Source: Bradyrhizobium sp. AZCC 1693 (lineage in GTDB: Bacteria > Pseudomonadota > Alphaproteobacteria > Rhizobiales > Xanthobacteraceae). Taken from it: DNA of 64,000 nt. Below, one piece after another: positions 27,199 to 35,005 of this stretch. Under the pieces are notes generated by a model that saw only the letters and a list, made by a program, of their open reading frames with translations, made no database searches and was not told where the DNA came from. Position 1 is the stretch's first letter. Each line of letters starts with the position of its first letter. The stretch lies in NCBI RefSeq assembly GCF_036924745.1, contig NZ_JAZHSD010000001.1:3596001-3660000 (forward strand), given 5' to 3'. Both the position numbers and the translations under genes were made by a program.

Positions 27199-27525
27199 CT
27201 AATTTGCGATCACAGGAAGTACTTTTACGCGCTGCTCGACATCGACGTGGTCAATCGTCAACCGGCCTTTCGGGTCGATCGCCGCCTTCATGGCCGGCGG
27301 GCAACCGGTTTCGAGGAACTGCTGCAGGACGGCACGGCTCTCGTCCGAGAGCGCAAACAGCCCGCGCATCAATTCAAAGAATCCCGGCTCTTCCGCCACA
27401 TAGAGCAGTTCACGCAGTTCCGCGCCGGTATAATGCCCCAATGCCGTCAAAAGCCATTCGGTTTGGTCATTCGGATCGCTCTCAGGCACGCGATTCAGAT
27501 AGTAGACGACCGATTCCGCACTCAT
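27199..27525 (-). CDS. 108-aa protein of unknown function upstream of the XRE regulator
   Basis: 108 residues, acidic and predicted mainly helical (segments such as ELRELLYVAEEPGFFELMRGLF), without signal peptide or transmembrane helix. It lies 59 bp upstream of the XRE gene on the same strand and may be co-transcribed. I do not recognise the family. The codon use is like the neighbours, so it is likely a real gene. Confidence 0.65.
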   Translation of the reverse strand: MSAESVVYYLNRVPESDPNDQTEWLLTALGHYTGAELRELLYVAEEPGFFELMRGLFALSDESRAVLQQFLETGCPPAMKAAIDPKGRLTIDHVDVEQRVKVLPVIAN

Positions 27526-27794
27526 TTCATCTCATCCCCCGGTACCTCGTGATAGCTTACAGGCCCCCCGTTCCCGGACGGCTTTCTGGCAGCTAGCTCC
27601 CGATCCTAACACTGCGTGGAGCTTCGTGATTTCAGCGTGATCGCAAGCGCGGCGCCCAAATTCGATTCCGCAGTTCCCGTCTGGTCAGGAGTGTGCCGAA
27701 CTGATGCAACTGGGCGCAGCCTGGCGCAACATTTCTTCTATCGCGCGACGAGCAGTCTGGGATTTCCCGTTGCACCAAACGCCTCACCGCGAAA
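27526..27794. other. Intergenic region upstream of the 108-aa gene
   Basis: 269 bp between the start of the 108-aa gene and the stop of phosphoglucomutase. No coding frame with a convincing start or family was seen. It should hold the promoter of the leftward 108-aa/XRE pair. Confidence 0.5.
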
Positions 27795-29435
27795 TTAGAA
27801 GGCCTTCGCGATGGCGCGCTGGGCGTCCTGCTGAATCGTCTTCAGATGGTTCTGGTCCCGGAAACTCTCGGCGTAGATCTTGTAGACGTCTTCGGTGCCC
27901 GACGGCCGCGCGGCGAACCATCCCGCTTCGGATTCGACCTTGATGCCGCCGAAGGATTGATTGTTACCCGGCGCCCGGGTCCGGATCGCGCTGACCGGTT
28001 CACCGGCAAGCTGGCGCATATCGAGCTGCTCCGGCCCGAGCGCCTTCAGCGCGCTCTTTTGTTTCGGCGTCGCCGGCACATCGATTCGCTCGTAATACGG
28101 CACGCCGAGTTCGGCCGTGAGGGTGGCAAACAACTGGCTTGGGTCGCGGCCGGTGCGCCCGAGGATTTCGGCGGCGAGCAGTCCCATCACCATGCCGTCC
28201 TTGTCGGTCGTCCAGACCGAGCCGTCGCGCTTGAGGAACGATGCGCCGGCGCTTTCCTCGCCGGCGAATCCGAACCCACCGCTGCCGAGGCCTTCGACGA
28301 ACCATTTGAAGCCGACCGGGGTTTCGACCAGCTTGCGCTTCAACTTCTTTGCGACACGGTCGATGATCGAGCTGGAGACGATGGTCTTGCCGATCGCCGC
28401 TTCCCTGCCCCATTGCGGCCGATGCTCGAACAGATAGGCGATCGCGGCGGCGAGAAAATGGTTCGGGTTCATCAGGCCGCCCGTGCGCGTCACGATACCG
28501 TGCCGGTCGGCGTCGGTGTCGTTGGCAAAGGCGACGTCAAACCTGTCGCGCATCGCAATCAGGCTCGCCATCGCGTACGGCGAGGAACAATCCATGCGGA
28601 TTTTTCCATCCCAGTCCGCCGTCATGAACCGGAACGTCGGATCGACGGTGTCGTTCACAACTGTCGCATTGATTCCGTAATGCTCGATCAGCGGCTGCCA
28701 GTAATGAACGGCGGCGCCGCCCAGCGGATCGATCCCGATCTTCACGCCCGATGATTTGATCAGCGCCATGTCCACGGCGTTGCCGAGATCGGCGACGTAA
28801 GGACCGACATAGTCGTGCAGATGCGTCGAGGGCGCCTTGCGGGCGCGATCATACGGCATCCGCGCAACGCCCTTCATGCCGGCTTCCATGTAGGCGTTGG
28901 CGGCCTTTTCGACCTTTCCCGTTACATCGGTATCGGCGGGGCCGCCGTGCGGCGGGTTATATTTGTAGCCGCCATCCTCCGGCGGATTGTGCGAGGGTGA
29001 GATGACAACGCCATCGGCGAGTCCGCTCGTTCGGCCTTTATTGTAGCTCAGGATCGCGTGCGAGATCACGGGCGTCGGCGTGTAGCCGCCGCGCGCGTCG
29101 ATCATGATGTCGACGCCGTTGGCGGCAAACACTTCCACCGCACTCACCAGCGCCGGCTCGGCGAGCGCATGGGTATCGATGCCGACGAACAGCGGGCCGG
29201 TCAGCCCGGTTTCGCGGCGGTGGTCGCAGATCGCCTGCGTCGTCGCCAGGATATGGTTTTCGTTGAACGAATTCTTCAGCGAGGTCCCGCGATGGCCCGA
29301 GGTTCCGAAGGCAACGCGCTGGGTCGGATCGGAGGGATCCGGTTTCGACGCAAAATAGGCCGTTACCAACTGCGGCACGTTGACAAGGGAGGCGGAATCG
29401 ACCGGTTTGCCGGCAGCGGGATTGGGGGCAGTCAC
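27795..29435 (-). CDS. pgm: Phosphoglucomutase (alpha-D-glucose phosphate-specific)
   Basis: 546 residues, the same length as E. coli Pgm, from a GTG start preceded by GAGGTCAT. The phosphoserine loop is in VVISPSHNPPEDGGYKYN, where Ser is phosphorylated. The metal site is in ANDTDADRHG, the sugar-binding loop in GEESAGAS, and the phosphate-binding C-terminal domain ends with RPSGTEDVYKIY. It interconverts glucose 1-phosphate and glucose 6-phosphate for glycogen, trehalose and surface polysaccharide metabolism. It appears monocistronic. Confidence 0.95.
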   Translation of the reverse strand: MTAPNPAAGKPVDSASLVNVPQLVTAYFASKPDPSDPTQRVAFGTSGHRGTSLKNSFNENHILATTQAICDHRRETGLTGPLFVGIDTHALAEPALVSAVEVFAANGVDIMIDARGGYTPTPVISHAILSYNKGRTSGLADGVVISPSHNPPEDGGYKYNPPHGGPADTDVTGKVEKAANAYMEAGMKGVARMPYDRARKAPSTHLHDYVGPYVADLGNAVDMALIKSSGVKIGIDPLGGAAVHYWQPLIEHYGINATVVNDTVDPTFRFMTADWDGKIRMDCSSPYAMASLIAMRDRFDVAFANDTDADRHGIVTRTGGLMNPNHFLAAAIAYLFEHRPQWGREAAIGKTIVSSSIIDRVAKKLKRKLVETPVGFKWFVEGLGSGGFGFAGEESAGASFLKRDGSVWTTDKDGMVMGLLAAEILGRTGRDPSQLFATLTAELGVPYYERIDVPATPKQKSALKALGPEQLDMRQLAGEPVSAIRTRAPGNNQSFGGIKVESEAGWFAARPSGTEDVYKIYAESFRDQNHLKTIQQDAQRAIAKAF

Positions 29436-29535
29436 ATGACCTCACGGAATAGGTGGTTTCACCTGATTATACGTAGAAGCGATGGCATGGGCAAAATTGG
29501 GCATAACGCCTCCGAACCAAGCCGATGCGTCACCT

Positions 29536-29790
29536 CTAGTAAACGCCGCGTTGCCGAGGCGGTTTCCTGTCGCCCTGCGCGAAATACGGATTGTTCAGGC
29601 ACTGCGCCGAGCGGCCCGATGCGGACGCTGCGCACTGCGCCAGCGAAGTAAAGCTGCAGTCGATATAGCCGCCGCCGGTGGCGTAGGTTTGCAGGCAAAC
29701 CGGGTAGCTTGGATCGTAGGCCTGGGCGCGCGCGGGCGCGGCGACCAGCATCGTTCCGGTCGTCAGAATCGTGCAAGCCCATACGCGCAT
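29536..29790 (-). CDS. DUF3551 family small secreted protein
   Basis: 84 residues with a signal peptide (about 1-23, cleavage near ARAQA). The mature part contains the DUF3551 pattern YPVCLQTYATGGGYIDCSFTS and QCAASASGRSAQCLNNPYF, with four Cys that probably form disulfides. The family is small and largely limited to Bradyrhizobium and relatives. AAGGAG precedes the start at 29790. A much longer frame through this region on the same strand is a shadow of the acyl-CoA ligase gene. Confidence 0.85.
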   Translation of the reverse strand: MRVWACTILTTGTMLVAAPARAQAYDPSYPVCLQTYATGGGYIDCSFTSLAQCAASASGRSAQCLNNPYFAQGDRKPPRQRGVY

Positions 29791-30123
29791 TGGGGGCTCC
29801 TTCGGGACTGGTGGACAAGCCAATGGAGCTTGATTACTTCCAACCCCGGAAGAGAGCCTAGTGCGGTCCGCCGGAGGGAAGCGCTCAGCGGCCTGCGACC
29901 AGATCGGCGCATTCCGGCCGCCGCCTGGCCGCGTTGCTCTCACCTGCTTGCACACGCGCCTCCTGGGGGTTTCGCCGGGCTGGTCTGCGATAGATCGCAC
30001 TTGGCCGACGAGATAGTTTAGGCTTAAAGTATTCACGAAAGCTGCCGCCGCGGCAAGGGCTGCGCGCGGGTTCCGGCCGCCCTTGGTGGTAGCCGCAGCC
30101 CACGAACAGGAGCGACGTCCGCA
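29791..30123. other. Divergent intergenic region upstream of the acyl-CoA ligase
   Basis: 333 bp between the DUF3551 gene and the acyl-CoA ligase. It contains the TTTAGGCTTAAAG motif block at 30003-30037 and an AGGAG about 10 nt before the ligase ATG. No other gene or repeat was seen. Confidence 0.6.
30003..30037 (+). promoter_or_regulatory. Candidate operator/promoter motif, copy A
   Basis: The block GGCCGACGAGATA-G-TTTAGGCTTAAAG-TATTCACG lies 87 bp upstream of the acyl-CoA ligase start. A closely similar block occurs at 37685-37720 and a weaker one at 49694-49716, all in non-coding DNA of the catabolic locus. I infer a shared regulator-binding or promoter sequence. Confidence 0.45.
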
Positions 30124-31746
30124 ATGAGCCTCGACACGCCCTATCGATCGCCATCCGATGCCTTCGCGGCCACGGCCGCGAGGCGGCCGGACGCGCCATT
30201 CCTGCTGGCGCCTGCAAGCGCAGGACTGCCCTACGCGTCGGAAGGATTCAAGATCGAATACGGCGCGTTCAAGACCGAGGTCGATCGGCTTCGCGCCGAA
30301 TACGCCACCGCCGGTTATGGACGCAGCGCGCGGGTTGCGTTGTTGCTTGAAAATCGCCCGGTCTTCTTCCTGCACTGGCTCGCGCTTAATGCGCTCGGGG
30401 TTTCGATCGTTCCGATCAACCCGGACGTCCGGCCCGACGAACTGTCCTTCCAGCTTGAGCTGTCGCAGGCCGATCTGCTGGTGGCGACGCCGGATCATAT
30501 GCAGGTGACGAAGGGGGCGGCGCTCGGACGCGCCCGCTTGATCGACACCGACAGCCCGATTCCGCTGTGTCAGATGGACGTCGTCGCGCAGGATGCCGAG
30601 TACAATGACGAGTGCGCGCTGCTGTTCACTTCTGGCAGCACCGGCAAGCCCAAGGGCTGCATGCTCTCGAACCGCTATTTTCTGCAGGTCGCCGACTGGT
30701 ATCTCGCGCAGGGTGGCGTGGCCGCGCTCCAAGGGGACCGCGAGATCAACCTGACGCCGCTGCCGATGTTTCACATGAACGCGCTCGGCTGCAGCACCGT
30801 CGGCATGATGGTGCTCGGCGGCGCCGTGGTACCGCTCGACCGCTTTCACGCCAACCGCTGGTGGCAGTGCGTGGCCGATAGCGGCGCAACCGTCGTGCAT
30901 TGTCTCGGCGTCATCCCCGCCATTCTGCTCCAACTGCCCGTGACCAAGGTCGAGCGGCAACATCGCGTGCGTTTCGCCTTTGCGCCCGGCGTCGATGTCC
31001 GCCACCGCGCAACCTTTGAGGAGCGCTACCGCATCCCGATTGTCGAGGCCTGGGCCATGACCGAAACCGGCGGCGCGGCGGCCACCACCACCGCATGCGA
31101 GCCGGCGGGCTTTGGCGCGCGCTGCGTCGGCCGGCCATCTGATGGCATGGAGTATCGCCTCGTTGACGATCACGGCGCCGACGTCGCGCTTGGAAAACCC
31201 GGCGAATTACTGGTCCGCGCCAAGGGCGATGATATCAGAGCCGGTTTCTTCAGCGGCTATTTGAAGGACGAGGAAGCTACCGAAGCTGCCTGGCAGGACG
31301 GCTGGTTTCACACCGGAGACCTCGTCTTCGCCGACGAAGACGGGCTGATGTATTTCTTCGATCGCAAGAAGACCATCGTGCGGCGCAGTGGCGAAAACAT
31401 CGGCGTGCTCGAGGTCGAAAGCGCGCTTTACATGGACGCACGCATCGGCGGCTGCGCGGTGACGCCCGTTCCCGACGACATCCGCGGCGAGGAGGTCTTT
31501 GCGTTCATCGTGCCGAACGAGAAGATCGACAACACCGATGCGCTCGCGGCCTCGATCGTCAAGACCTGCGCCGAACGGCTCGCCTATCACAAGGTGCCCG
31601 GCTACGTCGCCCTCGTCGACGAACTTCCCTTGTCCTCAACGCGCAAGCTTGCCCGGGGCGAGATCAAGACGCTTGCGGCTGCCTCCGTCCGCGCCAACCA
31701 AGCGATCGACATGCGTGCGCTCAAGGCCAAGCTGCGCCACGCCTGA
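30124..31746 (+). CDS. AMP-binding acyl-CoA (CoA-ligase) enzyme
   Basis: 540 residues of the ANL superfamily. The P-loop LLFTSGSTGKPKG is at about 163-175, the A5 region at AWAMTETGG, the hinge region at DLVFADEDGLMYF followed by DRKKTIVRRSGENI, and the C-terminal catalytic Lys region at SSTRKLARGEIK. It forms an acyl-AMP and then a CoA thioester of an unknown carboxylic acid. In this locus a likely substrate is an aromatic or indolic acid such as dioxindole-3-acetate (inference). It converges with the first LivJ-type gene. Confidence 0.9.
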   Translation: MSLDTPYRSPSDAFAATAARRPDAPFLLAPASAGLPYASEGFKIEYGAFKTEVDRLRAEYATAGYGRSARVALLLENRPVFFLHWLALNALGVSIVPINPDVRPDELSFQLELSQADLLVATPDHMQVTKGAALGRARLIDTDSPIPLCQMDVVAQDAEYNDECALLFTSGSTGKPKGCMLSNRYFLQVADWYLAQGGVAALQGDREINLTPLPMFHMNALGCSTVGMMVLGGAVVPLDRFHANRWWQCVADSGATVVHCLGVIPAILLQLPVTKVERQHRVRFAFAPGVDVRHRATFEERYRIPIVEAWAMTETGGAAATTTACEPAGFGARCVGRPSDGMEYRLVDDHGADVALGKPGELLVRAKGDDIRAGFFSGYLKDEEATEAAWQDGWFHTGDLVFADEDGLMYFFDRKKTIVRRSGENIGVLEVESALYMDARIGGCAVTPVPDDIRGEEVFAFIVPNEKIDNTDALAASIVKTCAERLAYHKVPGYVALVDELPLSSTRKLARGEIKTLAAASVRANQAIDMRALKAKLRHA

Positions 31747-31753
31747 GCAACGG

Positions 31754-31776
31754 GCTGCTGCCGTTATGGCAGCAGC
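31754..31776. terminator. Bidirectional terminator-like hairpin between convergent genes
   Basis: GCTGCTGCC and GGCAGCAGC form a 9-bp stem with a GTTAT loop between the ligase and the leftward binding-protein gene. It overlaps the last codons of the binding protein. Only weak T-runs follow. Confidence 0.5.
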
Positions 31777-32921
31777 TTGTATTTCCCGTTTTCGATCTGG
31801 ACCAGGATCCGCGCGCGGCCGTCGACGCCGTGGCGGTCGGCCGGCGTGTAAGTGTAGATGCCGTGCGCGCCGACGACATCCTTGGTCGTGAACAGCGCTT
31901 CGCGTAGCGCGTTGCGGAATGCAGGCGTGCCGGGCGCCGCGCCTGATGCCTTTGCGCGTTTGGCGGCATCCATGAACACCAGCCAGCCATCGAAGGCATA
32001 GGGCGAGAACGCATCGGCCGGCGCCTCGCCATTGGCCTTCTCGTAAGCCGCACGGAATGCGAGAGCGACCTTGCGGATCGGATTGCTCTCGGGAAGCTGT
32101 TCGCCCGCCGTCACCGGCCCGGTCGGGCAGATGATGCCCTCGGCCGATTTGCCGGCGAGCCGCAGAAAATCCGCGCTGATCATGCCGTGATTGCCGTAGA
32201 GCGGGCCCTTGTAGCCGCGCTCGGCCAGCGCAATCACGGGCAGCGCGCCGGGCGTTCCGGTGCCGCCCAGCATGATCGCATCGGGCCGCAAAGAAACCGC
32301 ACGCAGCACCTGCGCGGTGACCGAGTTGTCGGAGCGCGCATAGCGTTCGTTCGCGATCACCTTGATCTCGGCCTTCTCGGCGCTCTGCAGTAGCGAATTG
32401 TACATCAGGTCACCGAAGGCGTCGGAGAAGCCGACGAAAGCCACCGTCTTCACGTTCCGGCTCTTCATGTGATCGACGATGCCTTGAACGAGCAGCGGCG
32501 TCGGCTGTGGCGTTTGCACCACCCATGGCCCGCCCTCTCCGGCCGGCACCGGCGCGATCGGCGAGACCGCCACCATCGGCACCTTCATTTCGATCGCAGC
32601 CGTAGCCATCGCCAGCGTCTGCGGCGCGCCTGACGTGCCGATCAGGAAATCAACCTTTTCCTGCTCGACCAGCTTGCGCGCGTTGCGCGTCGACGCGGCC
32701 GGATCCGAGCCGTCGTCGAGCTGGATGACACGGACTTTCTCGCCATCGATTTCTCCGACATACGCCTGGCCCGCAGCCAATCCCTTGGCGTTCGGCACGC
32801 CGATCGAGGACACCGGCCCGCTCAGGCCGGTGACGAAACCAACGATGATTTCGGCGCGCATCGGCGCGACCGCGCCGAGCAGGAGCGCGGCGCCGATCAA
32901 CAGAGTCTTCTTGTTTTTCAT
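31764..32921 (-). CDS. LivJ-type ABC transporter substrate-binding protein (paralogue 1)
   Basis: 385 residues with a signal peptide (about 1-23). It is a periplasmic binding protein of the Leu/Ile/Val family starting IIVGFVTGLSGPVSSIGVPN. It is clearly paralogous to the 38852-40000 protein: both share VIQLDDGSDP or LIQLDDGSDP followed by (A/S)A(S/T)RNARKL. No permease or ATPase is next to it, so it probably delivers a second ligand to the Liv transporter at 40039-43558. It heads towards the ligase and is the last gene of the leftward group that includes the cyclase. Confidence 0.9.
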   Translation of the reverse strand: MKNKKTLLIGAALLLGAVAPMRAEIIVGFVTGLSGPVSSIGVPNAKGLAAGQAYVGEIDGEKVRVIQLDDGSDPAASTRNARKLVEQEKVDFLIGTSGAPQTLAMATAAIEMKVPMVAVSPIAPVPAGEGGPWVVQTPQPTPLLVQGIVDHMKSRNVKTVAFVGFSDAFGDLMYNSLLQSAEKAEIKVIANERYARSDNSVTAQVLRAVSLRPDAIMLGGTGTPGALPVIALAERGYKGPLYGNHGMISADFLRLAGKSAEGIICPTGPVTAGEQLPESNPIRKVALAFRAAYEKANGEAPADAFSPYAFDGWLVFMDAAKRAKASGAAPGTPAFRNALREALFTTKDVVGAHGIYTYTPADRHGVDGRARILVQIENGKYKLLP

Positions 32922-32948
32922 GATGTCACTCGATGTGGAAGAAGAGGC

Positions 32949-33734
32949 TCAACCCTGCCCGGGTACCAGCGCAAGCACGCGCAGCGGACTGCCGGAGCCG
33001 TTCTGGATCTTGAGCGGCGCAGCCACGATCACCGCGCCGGTCGGCGGAAGCTGATCGAGATTGCACAGGCATTGCAGGCCGTAACGTCCGCCACCGTGCA
33101 GGAAATGGTGCGCCGGATAGGGCGGGTCGAGATGACCGGCCTGGCCGGCATCCGTCCCGATCGTCTCGGTGCCGAGGCCGATGATGCCGCGCTCCTCGAC
33201 GAGCCAGCGCATCACGGCGGCATCCGGCCCGGGCGTGTGCGCGCCGTCGTCCTTCAAATTGGCGTAGTCGCGCCAGCCTTTCTTCGACCAGTCGGTGCGC
33301 AGCAATACCCAATGCCGTTCCGGGATCCGCCCGTGGCTTTTTTCCCAGGCCTCAATGACCGGTATCGTCAAAAAGAAATCCGCATCCTTTGCGGCTTGCG
33401 CCGAGCAATCGATCACACAGGCCGGCGCGATCATGTCGCGCACCGGCAGCGTATCGACCGAATTGTTCGGCAGGTCCTTGCCGGTGAACCAGTGGATCGG
33501 CGCGTCGAAATGCGTGCCGGTGTGCTCGCCGAAGGTCAGGTTGTTCCAGTACCAGGCAGGACCGCTCGCGTCATAGCGCGAAATCTGCTGGATGCGCACG
33601 GGCGCGGCTTGGCCGAATTCCGGCGGCAGAACGATGACGGGGAAGTCCGGGCTGAGCGTAAACGTCAGATCGACGACGCGCACCGCGCCGGACGCGACCG
33701 CGCCGGCAAATTGCATGAGACCATGGCTGTCCAT
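32949..33734 (-). CDS. Cyclase-family (PF04199) metal-dependent hydrolase, isatin hydrolase-like
   Basis: 261 residues. The metal-binding motif HTGTHFDAPIHW at about 72-83 and later His/Glu segments place it in the kynurenine formamidase/isatin hydrolase family, which hydrolyses cyclic or linear amides. Isatin hydrolases of this fold are known from bradyrhizobia. Here the gene sits with the thiolase-like, ligase, Rieske and IorAB genes, so isatin to isatinate is my preferred reaction. Family membership alone cannot exclude formylkynurenine or another amide. GGGAGAA precedes the start. Confidence 0.85.
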   Translation of the reverse strand: MDSHGLMQFAGAVASGAVRVVDLTFTLSPDFPVIVLPPEFGQAAPVRIQQISRYDASGPAWYWNNLTFGEHTGTHFDAPIHWFTGKDLPNNSVDTLPVRDMIAPACVIDCSAQAAKDADFFLTIPVIEAWEKSHGRIPERHWVLLRTDWSKKGWRDYANLKDDGAHTPGPDAAVMRWLVEERGIIGLGTETIGTDAGQAGHLDPPYPAHHFLHGGGRYGLQCLCNLDQLPPTGAVIVAAPLKIQNGSGSPLRVLALVPGQG

Positions 33735-33763
33735 TGCGCTTCTCCCGTTTCTAGCAAACCCGC

Positions 33764-35005
33764 CTACGCCCCTAGCTCACGCTCGACCGCCTTGGGATTG
33801 GCCGCAAGGCGCTGGCGAATGTCCTCGGCGACATCGCCCACGAACACATCTTCCAGTCCGCGCTTGAGCGCCGATATGATCGCGCTCGCAACTGCGCGCG
33901 GCGCGACCTTCGGCGGCGGCACGGTCTGGAACCACTCGATATCGAGCGGGCCGGTGAACACGTTCACCACCTTGACGCCGCCGGGCCGAAGCTCCGCGCG
34001 CAGGCAGTGCGACAGCGAGAGACAGGCCGCCTGCGACGCGGAATACGCGCCGAACACCGGCCAATTCTCCAGCGCATAGACCGAGAGGATATTGACCCAG
34101 GCGGCGGCGCTGTTGACGCCATCGGAGCCCCGCATCCGGATCGCCGGCCCGAACGCCTGCGCCAGATGCACGAAACCGAGATAGCTCTGGTCGATCTCGT
34201 CGCGCACGACGCTGGTGCCTTGCCGATCGAGCAGCCCGCCGGCACGGACATGTTCGGAGGTGTTGACGAGGATATCGACCTTGCCGCCGATATCGGCCGC
34301 GAGATCCGCGACCGACTTCTCGTCGCCGATGTCGAGCGGCACGATCTCGACGCCCTCCAGCGCCCGCAACGTATCCTCGCCGCGGAACGGCTTCCATGGT
34401 TCGGCGACGCCGACGAACACGATCGATGCGCCGGCCGCCTTCAGTGCGGCCACCACTTCCTGACCGACGATGCTCCGCCCGTTCGTTACCAGAACGCGCC
34501 GGAATTTCGGATCGGCGGTCATCTCACGCCACTGCCTGTCGTCCGTCATGTTGAGGGTCTCACGTTCGGGGTGCGCGAAGGCCACGGCCTGCCCGCTCTT
34601 GTCCAGTTGAAACGACATCACGACCGGACCGCCCTCTTCGCAATCGGCATGCAGGTGCGTCACCAGTTTCGGCCCGCATTCCATCGCGACCAGCCCGACG
34701 CGCCATGGCGCGCGCTCGCGGAAGTGCACGTCGGCCGGGACGTGCAGCGTGGTTTCGCTCAAGAGCGTTCCGCGCCGCGGCGCATCCGTGAAGACGAGAT
34801 CGGCGGAAAGGCACGCAGGGCACGCATCGCGCGCCGGATAGCAGAACGTCCCGCAACCGCCGCAGCGCTGCAGCATGAAACGGCCTTCGGCGGCGGCCCG
34901 CGTAAAACCGTGCGAGGCGCGGCTGCGCGCGCGTGGCGGCGACGTCGGCAGCCGCGTCCGCTTTAGCGGATTCTTCCGGCGCGGCTTTGCGATCGGTTCG
35001 ATCAT
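33764..35005 (-). CDS. Fusion of a zinc-ribbon/OB-fold (DUF35) domain and a degenerate SDR domain
   Basis: 413 residues. A DUF35 rubredoxin-like zinc ribbon has Cys48, Cys51, Cys62 and Cys65, followed by the ACP/CoA-binding OB fold to about 150. A short-chain dehydrogenase-like domain covers about 168-405. In the SDR part the cofactor loop reads VTNGRSIVG and not TGxxxGxG, NNAG is replaced by NTS, and the YxxxK pair is Y321...Q325, so the catalytic Lys is missing. The start overlaps the stop of the thiolase-like gene (ATGA). DUF35 partners are obligate in Ltp2-type aldolases, which suggests a complex; the SDR part may be structural. Confidence 0.85.
   Translation of the reverse strand: MIEPIAKPRRKNPLKRTRLPTSPPRARSRASHGFTRAAAEGRFMLQRCGGCGTFCYPARDACPACLSADLVFTDAPRRGTLLSETTLHVPADVHFRERAPWRVGLVAMECGPKLVTHLHADCEEGGPVVMSFQLDKSGQAVAFAHPERETLNMTDDRQWREMTADPKFRRVLVTNGRSIVGQEVVAALKAAGASIVFVGVAEPWKPFRGEDTLRALEGVEIVPLDIGDEKSVADLAADIGGKVDILVNTSEHVRAGGLLDRQGTSVVRDEIDQSYLGFVHLAQAFGPAIRMRGSDGVNSAAAWVNILSVYALENWPVFGAYSASQAACLSLSHCLRAELRPGGVKVVNVFTGPLDIEWFQTVPPPKVAPRAVASAIISALKRGLEDVFVGDVAEDIRQRLAANPKAVERELGA

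Noticed and set aside
29791..31173. Leftward open frame continuing upstream of the DUF3551 gene
   Set aside because: It is a shadow of the acyl-CoA ligase gene; the DUF3551 gene has its own start and RBS at 29790.
34007..34966. Long rightward open frame opposite the DUF35-SDR gene
   Set aside because: His/Arg/Asp-rich composition typical of antisense frames in GC-rich DNA, with no domain or RBS.
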